DNA of 64,000 bases, taken from contig JAOVFP010000023.1 of assembly GCA_025738555.1 (NCBI GenBank), positions 1,302,001 to 1,366,000 of the forward strand, given 5' to 3'. This DNA comes from Cyathus striatus. Lineage: Eukaryota; Basidiomycota; Agaricomycetes; Agaricales; Nidulariaceae. Below are positions 39,101 through 50,378 of this stretch, one piece after another. The notes below the pieces were generated by a model. It did no database searches. It was not told the DNA's origin and worked only from the letters and a program-made list of their open reading frames with translations. The position numbers and the translations under genes are program-made. Positions within the stretch are counted from its first letter, which is position 1; each line of letters begins with the position of its first letter.

Positions 39101-40405
39101 TGAAGCAATTATGAAGTTGACACTGTAGATAGATGAAGTGGAATAACAAATGTGAAGCTATTACTGTAGTTAAATGAAGTAATTATGAAGTTTGCACTAC
39201 AATTCAATGAAGCGGAATAACAAATGTGAAGTTACCACTGTAGTTAAATGAAGCAAAGATGAAGTTTGCACTGCCATTCAATGAAGTGGAATAGCAATTG
39301 TGAAGCAATAACTGTAATGAAATGAAGCAATTATGAAGTTGACACTGTAGATAGATGAAGTGGAATAACAAATGTGAAGCTATTACTGTAGTTAAATGAA
39401 GTAATTATGAAGTTTGCACTACAATTTAATGAAGTGGAATAACAAATGTGAAGTTACCACTGTAGTTAAATGAAGCAAAGATGAAGTTTGTACTGCCATT
39501 CAATGAAGTGGAATAACAAATGTGAAGCTATTACTGTAGTTAAATGAAGTAATTATGAAGTTTGCACTACAATTCAATGAAGCAGAATAACAAATGTGAA
39601 GTTACCACTGTAGTTAAATGAAGCAAAGATGAAGTTTGCACTGCCATTCAATGAAGTGGAATAACAATTGTGAAGCAATAACTGTAGTAAAATGAAGCAA
39701 TTATGAAGTTGACACTGTAGAAAGATGAAGTGGAATAACAAATGTGAAGCTATTACTGTAGTTAAATGAAGTAATTATGAAGTTTGCACTACAATTCAAT
39801 GAAGCAGAATAACAAATGTGAAGTTACCACTGTAGTTAAATGAAGCAAAGATGAAGTTTGCACTGCCATTCAATGAAGTGGAATAACAATTGTGAAGCAA
39901 TAACTGTAGTAAAATGAAGCAATTATGAAGTTGACACTGTAGAAAGATGAAGTGGAATAACAAATGTGAAGCTATTACTGTAGTTAAATGAAGTAATTAT
40001 GAAGTTTGCACTACAATTCAATGAAGCGGAATAACAAATGTGAAGTTACCACTGTAGTTAAATGAAGGAAAGATGAAGTTTGTACTGCCATTCAATGAAG
40101 TGAAATAACAATTGTGAAGCAATAACTGTAATGGCATGAAGCAATTATGAAGTTGACACTGTAGAAAGATGAAGTGGAGTAACAAATGTGAAGTTATCAC
40201 TGTAGTTAAATGAAGCAATCATGAAGTTCACACTGTAGTTAAATGAAGTAGATATGAAGTGAACATTGCAATATAAAGACTAGGTATTATAACTGTGAAG
40301 TAACTGCTGCAATATTATGAAGTATATACATGCATAATCATAAAGCAACTATTGCACCATAATACAGTTAGATGTATATATGAAGTTGAACCTGTATCAT
40401 TATGA
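36160..40405. repeat. Right subterminal tandem array (~4.2 kb)
   Basis: Inverted relative to the left array: TGAAGT words recur every 20-35 bp (GAAGTGGAATAACAAATGTG, GCTATTACTGTAGTTAAATG, GAAGTTGACACTGTAGA). A higher-order period of about 220 bp is clear from 38300 onward. It is about 2.6 times longer than the left array. A different minisatellite is embedded at 37060-37340. Minus-strand open frames here (for example LHNCFISLQLLLHNCY) are a property of the repeat. Confidence 0.9.
37060..37340. repeat. Embedded GTGTTGAGTGTGACACTA minisatellite
   Basis: Short units alternate TGTGACACTA, AAGCATTGAG and GTGATATGAA; a ~60-bp block is repeated three times almost exactly. It interrupts the TGAAGT array. 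Confidence 0.8.
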
Positions 40406-40489
40406 AGTTACTTCTCATTGTTGTAACTGTATATCCCCAAGTAAGTTTACTGCAATTGCAGTATGAAGTATGACAAAAGTTGTCAGCAC
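40406..40489 (-). repeat. Right terminal inverted repeat
   Basis: Positions 40410-40476 are the exact reverse complement of 17570-17636. The outermost bases read TTGTCAGCAC and abut the right target duplication. Confidence 0.8.
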
Positions 40490-40502
40490 CCCTCCCCTGT
40501 TC
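40490..40502. repeat. Right target-site duplication of the KDZ element
   Basis: CCCTCCCCTGTTC, one mismatch to the left copy at 17540-17552. It lies in the R3 gag frame just after its CCHC knuckle. Confidence 0.65.
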
Positions 40503-42802
40503 TCCTTCGATAACAGAGTGTGCCGCGCGTATCTGGTCGCGCGGTGTCCTTGGACAGTCTTTCTTGAAGTGTCCTGTTTTCCCGCAGTTGAAGCAAGCTT
40601 CCGCTATGCGTGGCTGAGCCGATTGCGGTGGTCCTTTCTGTTCGACTTCGGGTGCATTTTGTTTAGCGGGGGCAGTATAGTCTTGGTTAGGCTGTGCTGC
40701 AGTGGCCCCAGGGCGTCTCCTTGTGGCCTGGTTGGTTTGGGTTTGTTGGGGGGCTGGTCTCAGCCCTCCACTTCATTGTGGTGCATTCGGCGGGGATCCC
40801 CTGGGGCGCGGTGACTGTTCCATTGCTGGTCGAGTGACTAGTGGGCGGATGTGGTTGTCGAGGTAGCGTTCTGTATTAATGTAGTTGCGCTTTCCTCTTT
40901 CGACCGTTCATCCTACTGCGAGGAAGTCGTCCGCCGTGTTTACCTCTGGTGTGAGGAGCATGTCTTCTATAAGCTTCCTCCGCATCTCTTCTGGCATAGC
41001 ATTGATAAACGCTTGTGTGAATGAGTAATCGTCCAAAGGCGTGGGCATACTTTGGGCATGGTCAGTCATGGTGTTGTGTAGACCTTGCAGTCCTGCTACT
41101 GAGCGGTATCTGACGCTGTAGAAAGTGTCCTGTCCATGTTGGTTCATGGCTTCTTCTACGAATCAATCGTAGAGTCCAATGATCACCTCTTCAAATGTCC
41201 AATCGGTTTTTGCGCTGGCGGGGCTAATGACGTGATGCCTGTACCATTTGATCACCTCACCTTCGAGGTAGTCTAGGAGGAGTAATACCCTCTCTTGCTC
41301 GCGTTCATTCCCTCCTAGTTGCTGGGTTCGCATATGGACGCACAGGTCGAGCAGCCATTGTTCGAATGTGTGGTATAGTGCCTTAATCCCGGAGAATCGT
41401 GTTATTGTCTTGCTGTCGTTTCTCGGGGCGCGGCACCCCTCTGGTAGTTTTAGCCGTACGGCTAAGTATTTGTTGATTATTGTACGGATTTTCTCATGCA
41501 TAATGTGTGTACGGTTCTCCTGGGCGTCGACTACGCCCGGCCTGACCGACGGTAGGTTGATCTGGGGGGGTATTGAGAATTGTCTTCCCCATATTGGAAC
41601 CCGCTGTGGAGGAATCGACATTCCTCTACTATCGTACCAGAGGGTTTGTCCGTGTACTGGTTCTGCCTGGTAGGTTGGTTCCCTGGTCATTTCTTCAGAT
41701 CGTTGAGAATACTGTGAGGGAGAGACTATCTCCCCCACTCGTTGGTTCTCGCTCGCGAAGGCCACTGAGGGTCGAGGGTTGGTGGCAGTTGTGGCCGGGA
41801 TGAGTATCTCGTTTCGTGTGTTATCGAATATCACCTGTTCCCGTTCCCTAGGGTCGAGCTCGACTACTGTGCCGAGGTCGAACCGTATGCATTGGTCGTC
41901 GATGTCTGATCCTCCGTACTCCCTCAGGTCTCGCTCTCGCATGCATTGCAGTGCTACGCGTTCATCCTTATCCTGCGCTCTTGGGATACGTCCTTCGCGT
42001 GATACTCTTGGATGGCGTGTAGTTACTTGTTCCGGTATGAAGCTAGTCCCATGAAGTTGCGGATTCTGTGCCGGTGAGTATGTCACCGGGTGGAACGAGC
42101 TGGGTTCCGATGTTGGATGTTGAGGGTGGAAGCCACCCGATATCGTCCTGAATCGTTGTTGAGTTGATGTGCGCATCCGGTATTGTTCTTCTTGTTCCTT
42201 GGGAAGGCGTGGACCACTTATGTGTGCGATGGCCATTTCGATGTTAGGGTCGTGGGCGATGACGCCCACGTTTGTGCTTTCACGTTTCACGTCCCATGGC
42301 GCTATGACCTGTTGTGGGTCCAGCGTTACTTGGGAGAAGGGTGTGCTCACGCGTGAATTTGCCTTGTTCTTCTTCGCGGTGCGGTATACCTGCACCAGGC
42401 TGTTCATGTAGATCATTACAGCGTCGAGAAATCTCTCGTCACTCTGGTCTATGTTGGAGGATGAAGCCATTCCTCCAACTCTATCCATTGCCTTGTGCAC
42501 TAGTTGTTCCATGTGTTTATTTGATATGTCTTTGTGTAGTGCGTGGAATGCGGTGATCCTTTCTCCTAGGGCTACTTGTAGCCCATCCATGTCGACGGAT
42601 TCGTTGTCAGACTCTCCTTGCTCATGTTTCTTCTGAGGCTGTTGACATGGCGTCGCTGTCGATGCTGGGATTCGTTGTCCAGTTTGGTGAGATGGTGCCG
42701 TATGTTGTGCCACCTGTCCTGATCCTTCCGTTGGTGCTGGGTTTCTTGGTGGTCCGAGGTCACTGATGTGCAAGGGGTTGTTCTCCCCTTGTTGGTACTC
42801 AC
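40503..42802 (-). pseudogene. R3 gypsy element: gag, interrupted by the KDZ element
   Basis: Minus-strand gag. A Gln/Pro-rich N-terminal region (from about 42790) leads to a long region and a capsid-like core (FSGIKALYHTFEQWLLDLC and LLLLDYLEGEVIKWYRHH, about 41280-41400). A CCHC knuckle, CFNCGKTGHFKKDC, lies at about 40550-40597. Three in-frame TGA stops lie at 41163-41165, 40908-40910 and 40773-40775. The frame after the knuckle runs straight into the target duplication at 40490-40502 and resumes at 17552 on the other side of the transposon. A standard ATG at the N-terminus is not evident; the apparent starts are non-ATG, so the true beginning is uncertain. Confidence 0.8.
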
Positions 42803-42825
42803 TTACAGCGACTGTCGCTACCGTC

Positions 42826-43370
42826 TGTTCAAGGTTTTGTATTGAAGTTTACTCCCCTGGTCCTCTGCCATGTACAGGCACAGGTGCAGCAGGGGAACTG
42901 GACCCCCCTGCGGGTGGGCCTAACGGCCCACTTAAATGGGGGGGTAGTTGTCGTTGGGAGGAGTGGGGTGGAGAAGTCATGGCTATATATGTGCGAAGGC
43001 TGTGCTTCGCGACGAGTTTGGAAGGTGGTTAGTGATGGGAGTTGCCTCGTTGGGGACAGTGCGGGGCTTTTCGGGCTCGATATGGAAATCTTTTTATACC
43101 GCGTGGGGTTACGTTCCACGCTGTCGCACACCACACGATTGTTCGCGTGGTTCTCGTAGAATCGCAAGACCTTCGAAGGTTTAAAAAAGTGTAGAGGATA
43201 TGATCCTCTATGACGACTTATGTTACTCACTCACCACGTAAACCAAACCAAGTGTATTGGTGTTCTACGAGTGTACGAGTAAAAAGTCTGCCGAAATATG
43301 TACAAACAGTGTACATATATATATGGGCAACGCCATTAGGCGTTGCCAAACAGTACATAGGTAAATAACA
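42826..43370 (-). repeat. Candidate 5' LTR of R3
   Basis: Lies immediately upstream of R3 gag. On the minus strand it would start TGTTATTTAC (43370) and end TTGAACA (42826). It has a TATATATAT stretch near 43320 as a possible TATA region and a GGCAACGCC/GGCGTTGCC stem. No second LTR copy is in the window, so the ends are provisional. Confidence 0.45.
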
Positions 43371-43385
43371 TGACTAAGCAATGGT

Positions 43386-46348
43386 AGTATGTAAGCGGTG
43401 CTTAACACAGCGTCTTACAGTGTGTTTAGTTCTTTCTTTCTGTAACAATACGTATTTCAATTCCAGATCTACTGTAGGTACAGTTACATTTGAAGGTACA
43501 TAAAATGAGGCCAGTGAGTTTGCGCTCACTGCTGGCCTTGGGGAAAACCCAATTGAGCAATGAGGAGAGCATGTTGCTCTTCCAATAGTTTAGTTACATC
43601 TGGTATTTCTACTACTCCACTAGTGGAGGCTACAGGTATAGAAGAGTCCGTGTTTACATTACATTGTACATATGGGCCACGAGGTTTCTTAGGGCATGTG
43701 TTGGATATGTGTCCCTTTTCCTTGCAATAAAAACAACGACCTTCTTTTTTAAGTTGGTCAAGATCCATGCAGTTACCACCTTGTGATACTGTAAGGTTCG
43801 ATCAGTTTGGTGGAGTCTGTTGTGTGGGTTGTCCTTGTTGATTCATGTTTGGTGTGTTAGCGGGTTGTTGTCGTTTAAGATTAAGATAATCTAAGGTGCT
43901 AACAGGAATCGACTTTGTTCGTGTTACAACACCTGAGTGTCAGGAAATATTTAGCAAGGATATTCTTGGGAATTTGGTGGATGGTCTTGTACAGCAAGAG
44001 CTGTATAATTTGTATGAAACTGAGTGTGAAGGATATTGTACAGCAAAGGCTGTATACAATGTCAAGTATAATGAAAGGGGTATAGTACACACTATAGACC
44101 TAATGCTATTTATAATGTGTATGTTGTATAGATCAATGTTCAACTTGCTTAGAACTTGACCTATGATCTGCTTCTTATTCTGTTACTGTTACTCTGACTG
44201 TGACTGTGACTTCTGACTAATACTGTGACTGTTACTGATCTGTTTACTGTTGCTGATACTGATACTATTTCTGACTGGACTGGCTGTGCTGATAAAACTG
44301 TACTAATAACTGATGACTAATGACAAATGGGTGAGACTACTGGGGGGTGGGTAGCTATCTATCTACTGCCAAACTGCCCTCCTTATATACCTTTTCCCAA
44401 CCTGCTTAGTAATCCAATTCCCACTCTACCATCCTACATTGTTCTCCAAAACAAGTAATGTGCAAGTGTAGATTTTAGATCTGAGGCTGTACAGGACAAT
44501 GGTATTTGAGGGTTAGTCAGCAGAGAACAATAGCTTATGTTAGCACAATGTGTAATGAATTACATTGTTCTAAATAAAGAGCTACATTGTTCTGGGCAAG
44601 AACAATAGGAGTCCATTTATATAACAATGGAGTAGAGAACAATAGTTTCACATTGTCTTTGGACAATGGGTAAAGAGTACAATGTAGTTCATTTATTATG
44701 AACAATAGGATTGAAAACAATGGAGTTGTATATAAATAGTTTTCTCATTGTCTTCAAAAATAGGTGAATAGTACAATGCAGTTCATTTATTATGAACAAT
44801 AGGATTGAAAACAATGGAGTTGTATATAAATAGTCTCTCATTGTCTTTATACAATGGATGAATAACACAATGAAAGAGTGTCATATTATCCTTTGTTAGT
44901 GCATTGTTTGTGCAAGTGATTAATTATTGATATGTGTATGATGTTTAATGGTGATTTAGGGTTATTTGTTCATGTAAGGTATTGGTTTGTTCATGTATAG
45001 TATTGGGTATATTTGATTAGTAGTGTATTGTATCATGTGATGGTGTGAAGTATTCAGTCATGTGACATTACTGTGCAATTTCTTTAATTGTGGTATACAG
45101 TGCATTTGCATGCATTATATATAATCAAAAATCATGCCTGACATCGTCCATTAGTTTGGTTCTGAGGCCTTGAATTTTGCGTGATGCGTCCAAAATTAGC
45201 CTCTTGTTGATTCCTTTCATATTCCGCAGCTTTGTCAACCCAATCAATAAGTTTATCGGTGACTTTAAGTCCACCGACTTCCATAAGTCTTCTGGCTAGA
45301 AGAGGATGCATTCCGCGTCGGTATTTATCTACTAAAGCCATGTTATCGAATCCAGATAAATTCATCCATTGTATAAAATCGATCATGTAATCTTCAACTG
45401 GTTGATTGCCCTGTGCGACCTTGTTAATCTGTTCGATTGCATTATTTTGGGTTTCCATGGATATGAAAAAGAACTGGAGTCTTTCAACGAATGTGTTCCA
45501 ATCGGCAAACAGACAGCCTACTTTGAATGCTTCATGAACAATTGCCGGAGATGTGTCTGTTGCTGCAATATTAACCTTCTAGGTGTCTTGAAGAGTGGGT
45601 TCCTTTCCATCATGTAATAATTTCCATTGAGCTTGTTCTTCGTTGAACAAGATCAAGTCTCCTAAAAATATGTCTGCCCATTGTTGGGCTCGATTGTCTT
45701 TTCCTTTTTTGACCTTCGGTAGTGCAATTGTTATTTTTTTCCAATTGTTCATAATATTCTTTTCCTGGAAGTATAACATCATATGTCTAATCCAATTATT
45801 AACCATATGGGGGTCTCCTTCATAATCCTCCGGAATCTCGACTTTCTCTTTTGGTTCCGGTCAATCCTCTTTTATTCCGTCTCTGATCTCTTTAATAACT
45901 CCTTGAGTCATTGTGGAGACACTTTCTGTGATTAGCTGCTTATTTGCAGGAGTCATATTCGTCCATCTGGTTACAATTTCATCTTTCATAAAAACCATTA
46001 CTATGGCTGTGATGAAGCCAAGGATAATTTTGGCAGAGATCATTATAGATCAGGGTTATCGGGGTATTCGGGAAAAGGGAGTTCTTTTCTGTTGTTACAA
46101 ACAGTATTGATAAGAGTTTCACATCCTAATGGAGAATAGAAATCTTGTTCAAATGGAGATATGTAATGTGTTGGGGTACTAAATCTTAAACTATTGTTGT
46201 GTCTGGGTTCGGTGATAATAGTAAGGGTTCAGGGAATAGGTTGTGTGGGAGGAGTGGGAAGATGAGGTGGTGGAGTATAGTTTGGGATTTGGTGAAGGGA
46301 GAAATAGGTGTTGGGATCAAAATCTGAGTCGTCGGAGTCCACTGACAT
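43386..46348 (-). pseudogene. R4: decayed gypsy-type gag with a 1.2-kb insertion
   Basis: Minus-strand remnant from an ATG at 46348 (MSVDSDDSDFDPNTYF). It continues through capsid-like segments (NNWIRHMMLYFQEKNIMNNW; ADWNTFVERLQFF; LIDWVDKAAEYERN at about 45220) to a CCHC knuckle CFYCKEKGHISNTC (about 43690-43735). In-frame stops lie at 46229-46231 (TGA), 45861-45863 (TGA), 45579-45581 (TAG) and 43802-43804 (TGA). The frame is split between about 45130 and 43905 by foreign sequence. An open reading extends past the knuckle in a shifted frame to about 43386, where R3's LTR seems to begin, so R3 probably inserted here. Confidence 0.75.
43905..45130 (-). mobile_element. 1.2-kb insertion in R4 gag, LTR-like
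   Basis: Non-coding block separating two halves of R4 gag. On the minus strand it contains GGTATATAAGGAGGGC at about 44380, a plausible TATA box, followed by a short-repeat region (GACTGTGACTGTGAC, about 44180-44230) and repeated AACAATAGGA/ACAATGG words at 44440-44880. Size and promoter-like content suggest a solo LTR. No clean TG..CA ends or target duplication were found. Confidence 0.35.
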
Positions 46349-48065
46349 GGCTCTCAGAGTTTGAGGATGGAAATAGGGTGTAGGGCAAGATCGAGATGTA
46401 TAGATTGGTATGGATGATGAAGGGATGTGATAGAATCGGGAGTGGAGTGATCGAAGGGTTTGGGATCATGTAATAGGTGCCACTGTGATAGATCAAGTAT
46501 CAGAAGCTTTTGAGGATGCTCGGGAACTAGCGAGATGTCCTAAGTTTCACGCACACTTTCTTGCAGATAGAACCAGCTGGGGCAACATGTGGTAGCCTCC
46601 CCAGTCACTGGCACCATGCCAAACTTAAGGCAGAGGGCCTTAGATGATCAGTAATTTGGATAGTGTCGGGCTCAACGTTACACCAGTCCTCTCATACTTC
46701 CAAGTACAACGATCAAGTCTATTGAATAGAGTGTACGTCTGGTCCAAGAGGTCCAAGATGGGGAATGAGGTATAGAAAGAAGTTTTGCCAGGGTTCGGCA
46801 GAAGAAGAGAAGTTCAGGGTCAAGGAATGAGGTAGATTCTTGTGCTTTTGTTAGCAACAGACAAGCAAATACTCAAAGCTGAACTTAAACACTTGAATGT
46901 GAGAAGGAAATGAGTCTTATTACTAGTCTGGAATAAACTACATCAGTAAATCGGTGAAATAATTATATTTCGTTATGTTGATCACTATTTGATGCTAAGA
47001 TTCCATTGTTTGGTAAGTACTTACAACTGATTATAATATAGTGGCAAGTATTAGGAAAGTCATGACCCCATGAATATATTATAATGATACCATTATCCAT
47101 TATGAGTGAGATGTGAGGGTTAGATGTTCATCACATGCTTCAGGTCATATTGCACACATCTTGCAAGTTAAGTCGACATGTTGTAGGACTATAATGCTGG
47201 ATTGTAAATTTCATATAAAGCTCATAAATTGATTATTATGAGTTTGTCATTTTGTAGCAATATCATGGCTGCCTTCCAACATCGCATTACTCTTATTCGA
47301 AAAAGCTAAGCCGTAATGTGTGAGCATAAGGTCTTGGAAGTACTTACAATTTGCCTATGATCGTTCCCGCCGTGAGTGCTAAAGCAAACAGGGTGACGCC
47401 GTGGTTACAAAAATGACAGCATGACTAGGTGGTCTGCATTTTTTCGTAAGTTGACTGACATGTCACTGTTTAGAATCCCCCTTCCATCTCTCTCCCTTAT
47501 CCTTTCTTCATCATTCCTCAAGCTCCAAGCATCGCGTCAAGGGAGGATCAAGAACTGCAACTGGGTTTTACCGTCGTCGTTCCTTACTCGATGTTATCCC
47601 ACAGTGGAAGGAAGGGTTATAGGTTGAGGAACAGGGGTTATGTTTATTATCTGATCGTTCTCTTATGCTCACAATTTTCATTTTCATTTTAGTTCATATT
47701 TTACTTATTGTATGATACTTTGCAGGCACAGAGCTGCTCATCTTTCGCTATTCTTGGCTTTCGGAAACCTGATGAATCAAAAGATTATCGGCGAATATTC
47801 CGCTCTCTATGGTTGTCGTGCTGCGCTTGCAGCTTGGGCAACTGCATATACCCTTGGGGAGGGGTAGAAATCGACTTCGCGCCGGCACCATAGAGCATCA
47901 CTCGTACATACGTCCTTTCCACTAGATTTGGGGTGTTCCCTGCTTGTGACTCATGCCAGTGGGTTGCTGCTGCTTTGGTTGTTATACTTCCTTTGGATCT
48001 GGCTCCCCACTGCCGCACATACTGCCTTTCATGGACTTTCAAGATTGTTGTACTCTGGTAATCCC
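46349..48065. other. Intergenic stretch between R4 and gypsy copy 2, no gene seen
   Basis: Mixed composition with short open frames only. Part of 46349-46700 may be the 5' leader or LTR of R4, but no terminal motifs were identified. Confidence 0.35.
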
Positions 48066-48830
48066 TGTTATATCCGTGTCCGGATACATCGTGCCGACGT
48101 TCCCACGTGACCTTCCAACATACCCGGTCCGTTCCCGGAACGTACCCGCTTCGGGTTTACACTTCCCGACGTTCCCGCCCGGGAACGTACCCGGAACCCG
48201 TCGGGTTTTCTATCGGGTATCCCGGATACGTACTTTCTCTTATGACGGCCTCACCGCGTCATCATTCTATTACTCCTCCCTTCCATTCCTACTTATACGT
48301 TTCATTATGGCCTTTGTAGATTAGTTCCTTATTCTTCATTCTGAGCGCGTCATTTGCGCCCCTACTCCGCTTTGCCAAGACTTCATTTCCTACTTACTCC
48401 TTTGACTTGTCCTTTGTATAATACTTCTACATTCGTATCTACAGGTTCCTACTTAGTATAAGTAGTCTTCCAGATGTAATAGGTAGTCTTCAGTATTCGT
48501 ATCAACTCTGTACACTTTCTTCCTACTCTAAGTTCCGAAACCCGCTCCGGGTTTTCCTTCGGGTTTCTCTCCCGCTACCTAGTGTAGTGGCGAAGCCTTC
48601 TCTTATACTCTAGAACGTCTTCCTTTGTTACATATCATCTTACTCGAAATACGAACCATTCCCTGGGGATATCCAGGCGGCGCAGCACACAAGCTGAAGC
48701 CACGGTTCTTTCCGCACTCCGCTCTACGTTTCCGCACCCGTACTTACTTCGGGTTTCCGTTATAGTTCTCCCACACCCTCCGGGTGTCTTCGCAACCACT
48801 TCTAAGCAGGAAGAGAATCGGTACGTAACA
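48066..48830 (+). repeat. 5' LTR of gypsy copy 2 (765 bp)
   Basis: Begins TGTTATATCC and ends GTACGTAACA. It is nearly identical to the LTR at 3593-4357. Confidence 0.93.
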
Positions 48831-48866
48831 GTATACGAATACTGATACCTTGGATATCTCTTTATC

Positions 48867-50378
48867 ATGGCTCCAACTGGGACTTCGGTTACTCGCACAG
48901 CGCATACCGCTAGTCATACCAATGCTGTGGGTGCTCGTGCCACCCGTGCAGCTACGAGGCAACAGCCTCCACGGAGTACTTCAGGTTCTCTACCTTCTAC
49001 ACCGTCTCGGGTTACACCCAGCCCAGCACCACCTCCTAGTGCTACTTTCCTGGGTCCACCCTCGACTTCCGCTCAGCTACTTTCTGTTCCTGCAGCCGGG
49101 AACCTCGGATCCGCTCAGGCTCCTCCGGATGGCACTCCACCGCCATACGGTACAGTCGCAGCAGACCGGGACACTCCCGAGGGTCACGGCTCTGATGGTG
49201 GTACCATTGGACCGCCACCTCCACCTCCTTCTCAGCCCAATCCTCCGTCTCCACCATCCTCAGACTCAGGGGATGATGGTGATGAGGATGATGTCGACAA
49301 TCCCAGGCGCACACCTCTTGCGCGCCACTCCCGGGAAGACCGGCTTGCCGAAGCTCTTTTGAGAGTTGCGGAATCCGCCCGGGGTACATCGGGAACACGT
49401 CGGGAACGCAACGTTCAAAAGCCAGATACTTTTGATGGTTCCAGTGCTGAGAAGTTGGAGCAGTTCATTACTCAATGCCAAATTTACTTCCGGAATAATC
49501 CTTCCCAATACTCGGATGGACACTCCCAAGTCAACTTCGCTCTCGCATATCTTCGGGATACCGCGCTTCAGCTCGTTATGCCGACCCTCTCCAATCCCTA
49601 TGCTGATGATGAGTTCCTTCACTCTTGGGAGGTTTTCGTCGTCATGCTAGAGGATAACTTCGGGTTAGCGAACCCGGAAGGGGATGCCGAGAATGATCTG
49701 GATGTCCTCGTTATGAAGGATTCACAGAAACTGTCCAAGTATCTTGTACAGTTCAACAGGCTTGCACAGCGCACCGACTGGGATGATAAGTCCTTATGCC
49801 ACCGACTCTATTCCGGGTTTCCGGGTCGCATTAAGGATGAGATCTCTCATGTTGGGAAACCTACCACAAAGCGCGGGATGATTAAACTAGCTCAAGGGAT
49901 CGATAGTCGGTACTGGGAACGCCAGTCCGAGCGTACGCGGGAATCCCACCAGCCTCGGGGTCCGCGGGTTCCGGATAGCTCTGTTAGAGCTACTACAAAC
50001 CGCTCCGCAGTCACCCCGGCGCCTTCCCGCCTCGTTTCGGGTCAATATGCGCCACGTCCGAGTTATCCCCACCGTGCTGGTAGTCACCCACCTCGTTCCT
50101 CGCAGCCTCCCCAACAGCGGAGGCCGGAATTGAATGACAAGGTTGGTCGAGATGGCAAACTTTTGCCACAAGAACGTCAGCGTCGCATGGACAACAATCT
50201 ATGCTTGTTCTGCGGTAATCCGGGGCATCGCGCCAAAGAATGTCCCCGCTCTGCCTCTTCCGCGGCTAGAGCCCGGGCATCCGGAATATCCGCTTCGGCT
50301 CCTACGTCGGCTTCTGCGGGTCCCTCGACCCGCAGGTCCGCGCCTCTTTCCAACCCGGCTTCGGGTTCGAAAAAATAG
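48867..50378 (+). CDS. gag: Gag polyprotein of gypsy copy 2
   Basis: A 503-residue protein from ATG 48867, 36 bases after the LTR. Residues 1-150 are Pro/Ser-rich and end in an acidic stretch (DSGDDGDEDDVDN). A retrotransposon capsid domain follows (about 190-350: FDGSSAEKLEQFITQCQIYF, LCHRLYSGFPGRI). The C-terminus is basic with one CCHC nucleocapsid knuckle (CLFCGNPGHRAKEC, about residue 450). It should form the virus-like particle and bind the RNA genome. It stops at a TAG right after a run of six A; the pol frame is open across this A-run in the -1 register. Copy 1 has five A here and one base fewer just upstream, which fuses gag and pol, so the true arrangement is unclear. Confidence 0.9.
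   Translation: MAPTGTSVTRTAHTASHTNAVGARATRAATRQQPPRSTSGSLPSTPSRVTPSPAPPPSATFLGPPSTSAQLLSVPAAGNLGSAQAPPDGTPPPYGTVAADRDTPEGHGSDGGTIGPPPPPPSQPNPPSPPSSDSGDDGDEDDVDNPRRTPLARHSREDRLAEALLRVAESARGTSGTRRERNVQKPDTFDGSSAEKLEQFITQCQIYFRNNPSQYSDGHSQVNFALAYLRDTALQLVMPTLSNPYADDEFLHSWEVFVVMLEDNFGLANPEGDAENDLDVLVMKDSQKLSKYLVQFNRLAQRTDWDDKSLCHRLYSGFPGRIKDEISHVGKPTTKRGMIKLAQGIDSRYWERQSERTRESHQPRGPRVPDSSVRATTNRSAVTPAPSRLVSGQYAPRPSYPHRAGSHPPRSSQPPQQRRPELNDKVGRDGKLLPQERQRRMDNNLCLFCGNPGHRAKECPRSASSAARARASGISASAPTSASAGPSTRRSAPLSNPASGSKK

Larger units (their letters stand above)
17553..40489. mobile_element. KDZ-class DNA transposon, 22.9 kb, with cargo genes
   Basis: The ends are inverted: 17570-17636 equals the reverse complement of 40410-40476 over 67 bases, with further partial matching outward (CTGACAA on both sides). 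A 13-bp near-perfect direct repeat flanks the whole. Inside each end lies a long tandem array rich in CTTCA/TGAAG words, in opposite orientation. The interior encodes a KDZ transposase with a CxC2 domain (minus, 19359-23024), a TET/JBP-like dioxygenase candidate (plus, 27809-30013) and a paralogue of gene A (plus, 30170-32785). The element interrupts R3 gag-pro and excision in silico restores the frame. KDZ (Kyakuja-Dileera-Zisupton) elements and their link to TET/JBP genes in basidiomycetes are established knowledge; that all genes here are one mobile unit is inference from the boundaries. Confidence 0.8.

Noticed and set aside
36324..40218. Repeated minus-strand ORFs of 60-80 codons
   Set aside because: They follow the subterminal repeat period and share the repeat's words; no start context, splice signals or domain.
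4358..48065. Inversion of the segment between the two opposite gypsy copies
   Set aside because: Swapping the inner flanks does not produce matching target duplications for either copy, so the missing duplication of copy 2 is not explained this way.
48831..48866. tRNA-type primer binding site after the 5' LTR
   Set aside because: The sequence is a near-palindrome (GTATACGAATAC) and I could not match it to a tRNA 3' end; a self-priming or half-tRNA mechanism is possible but unsupported.
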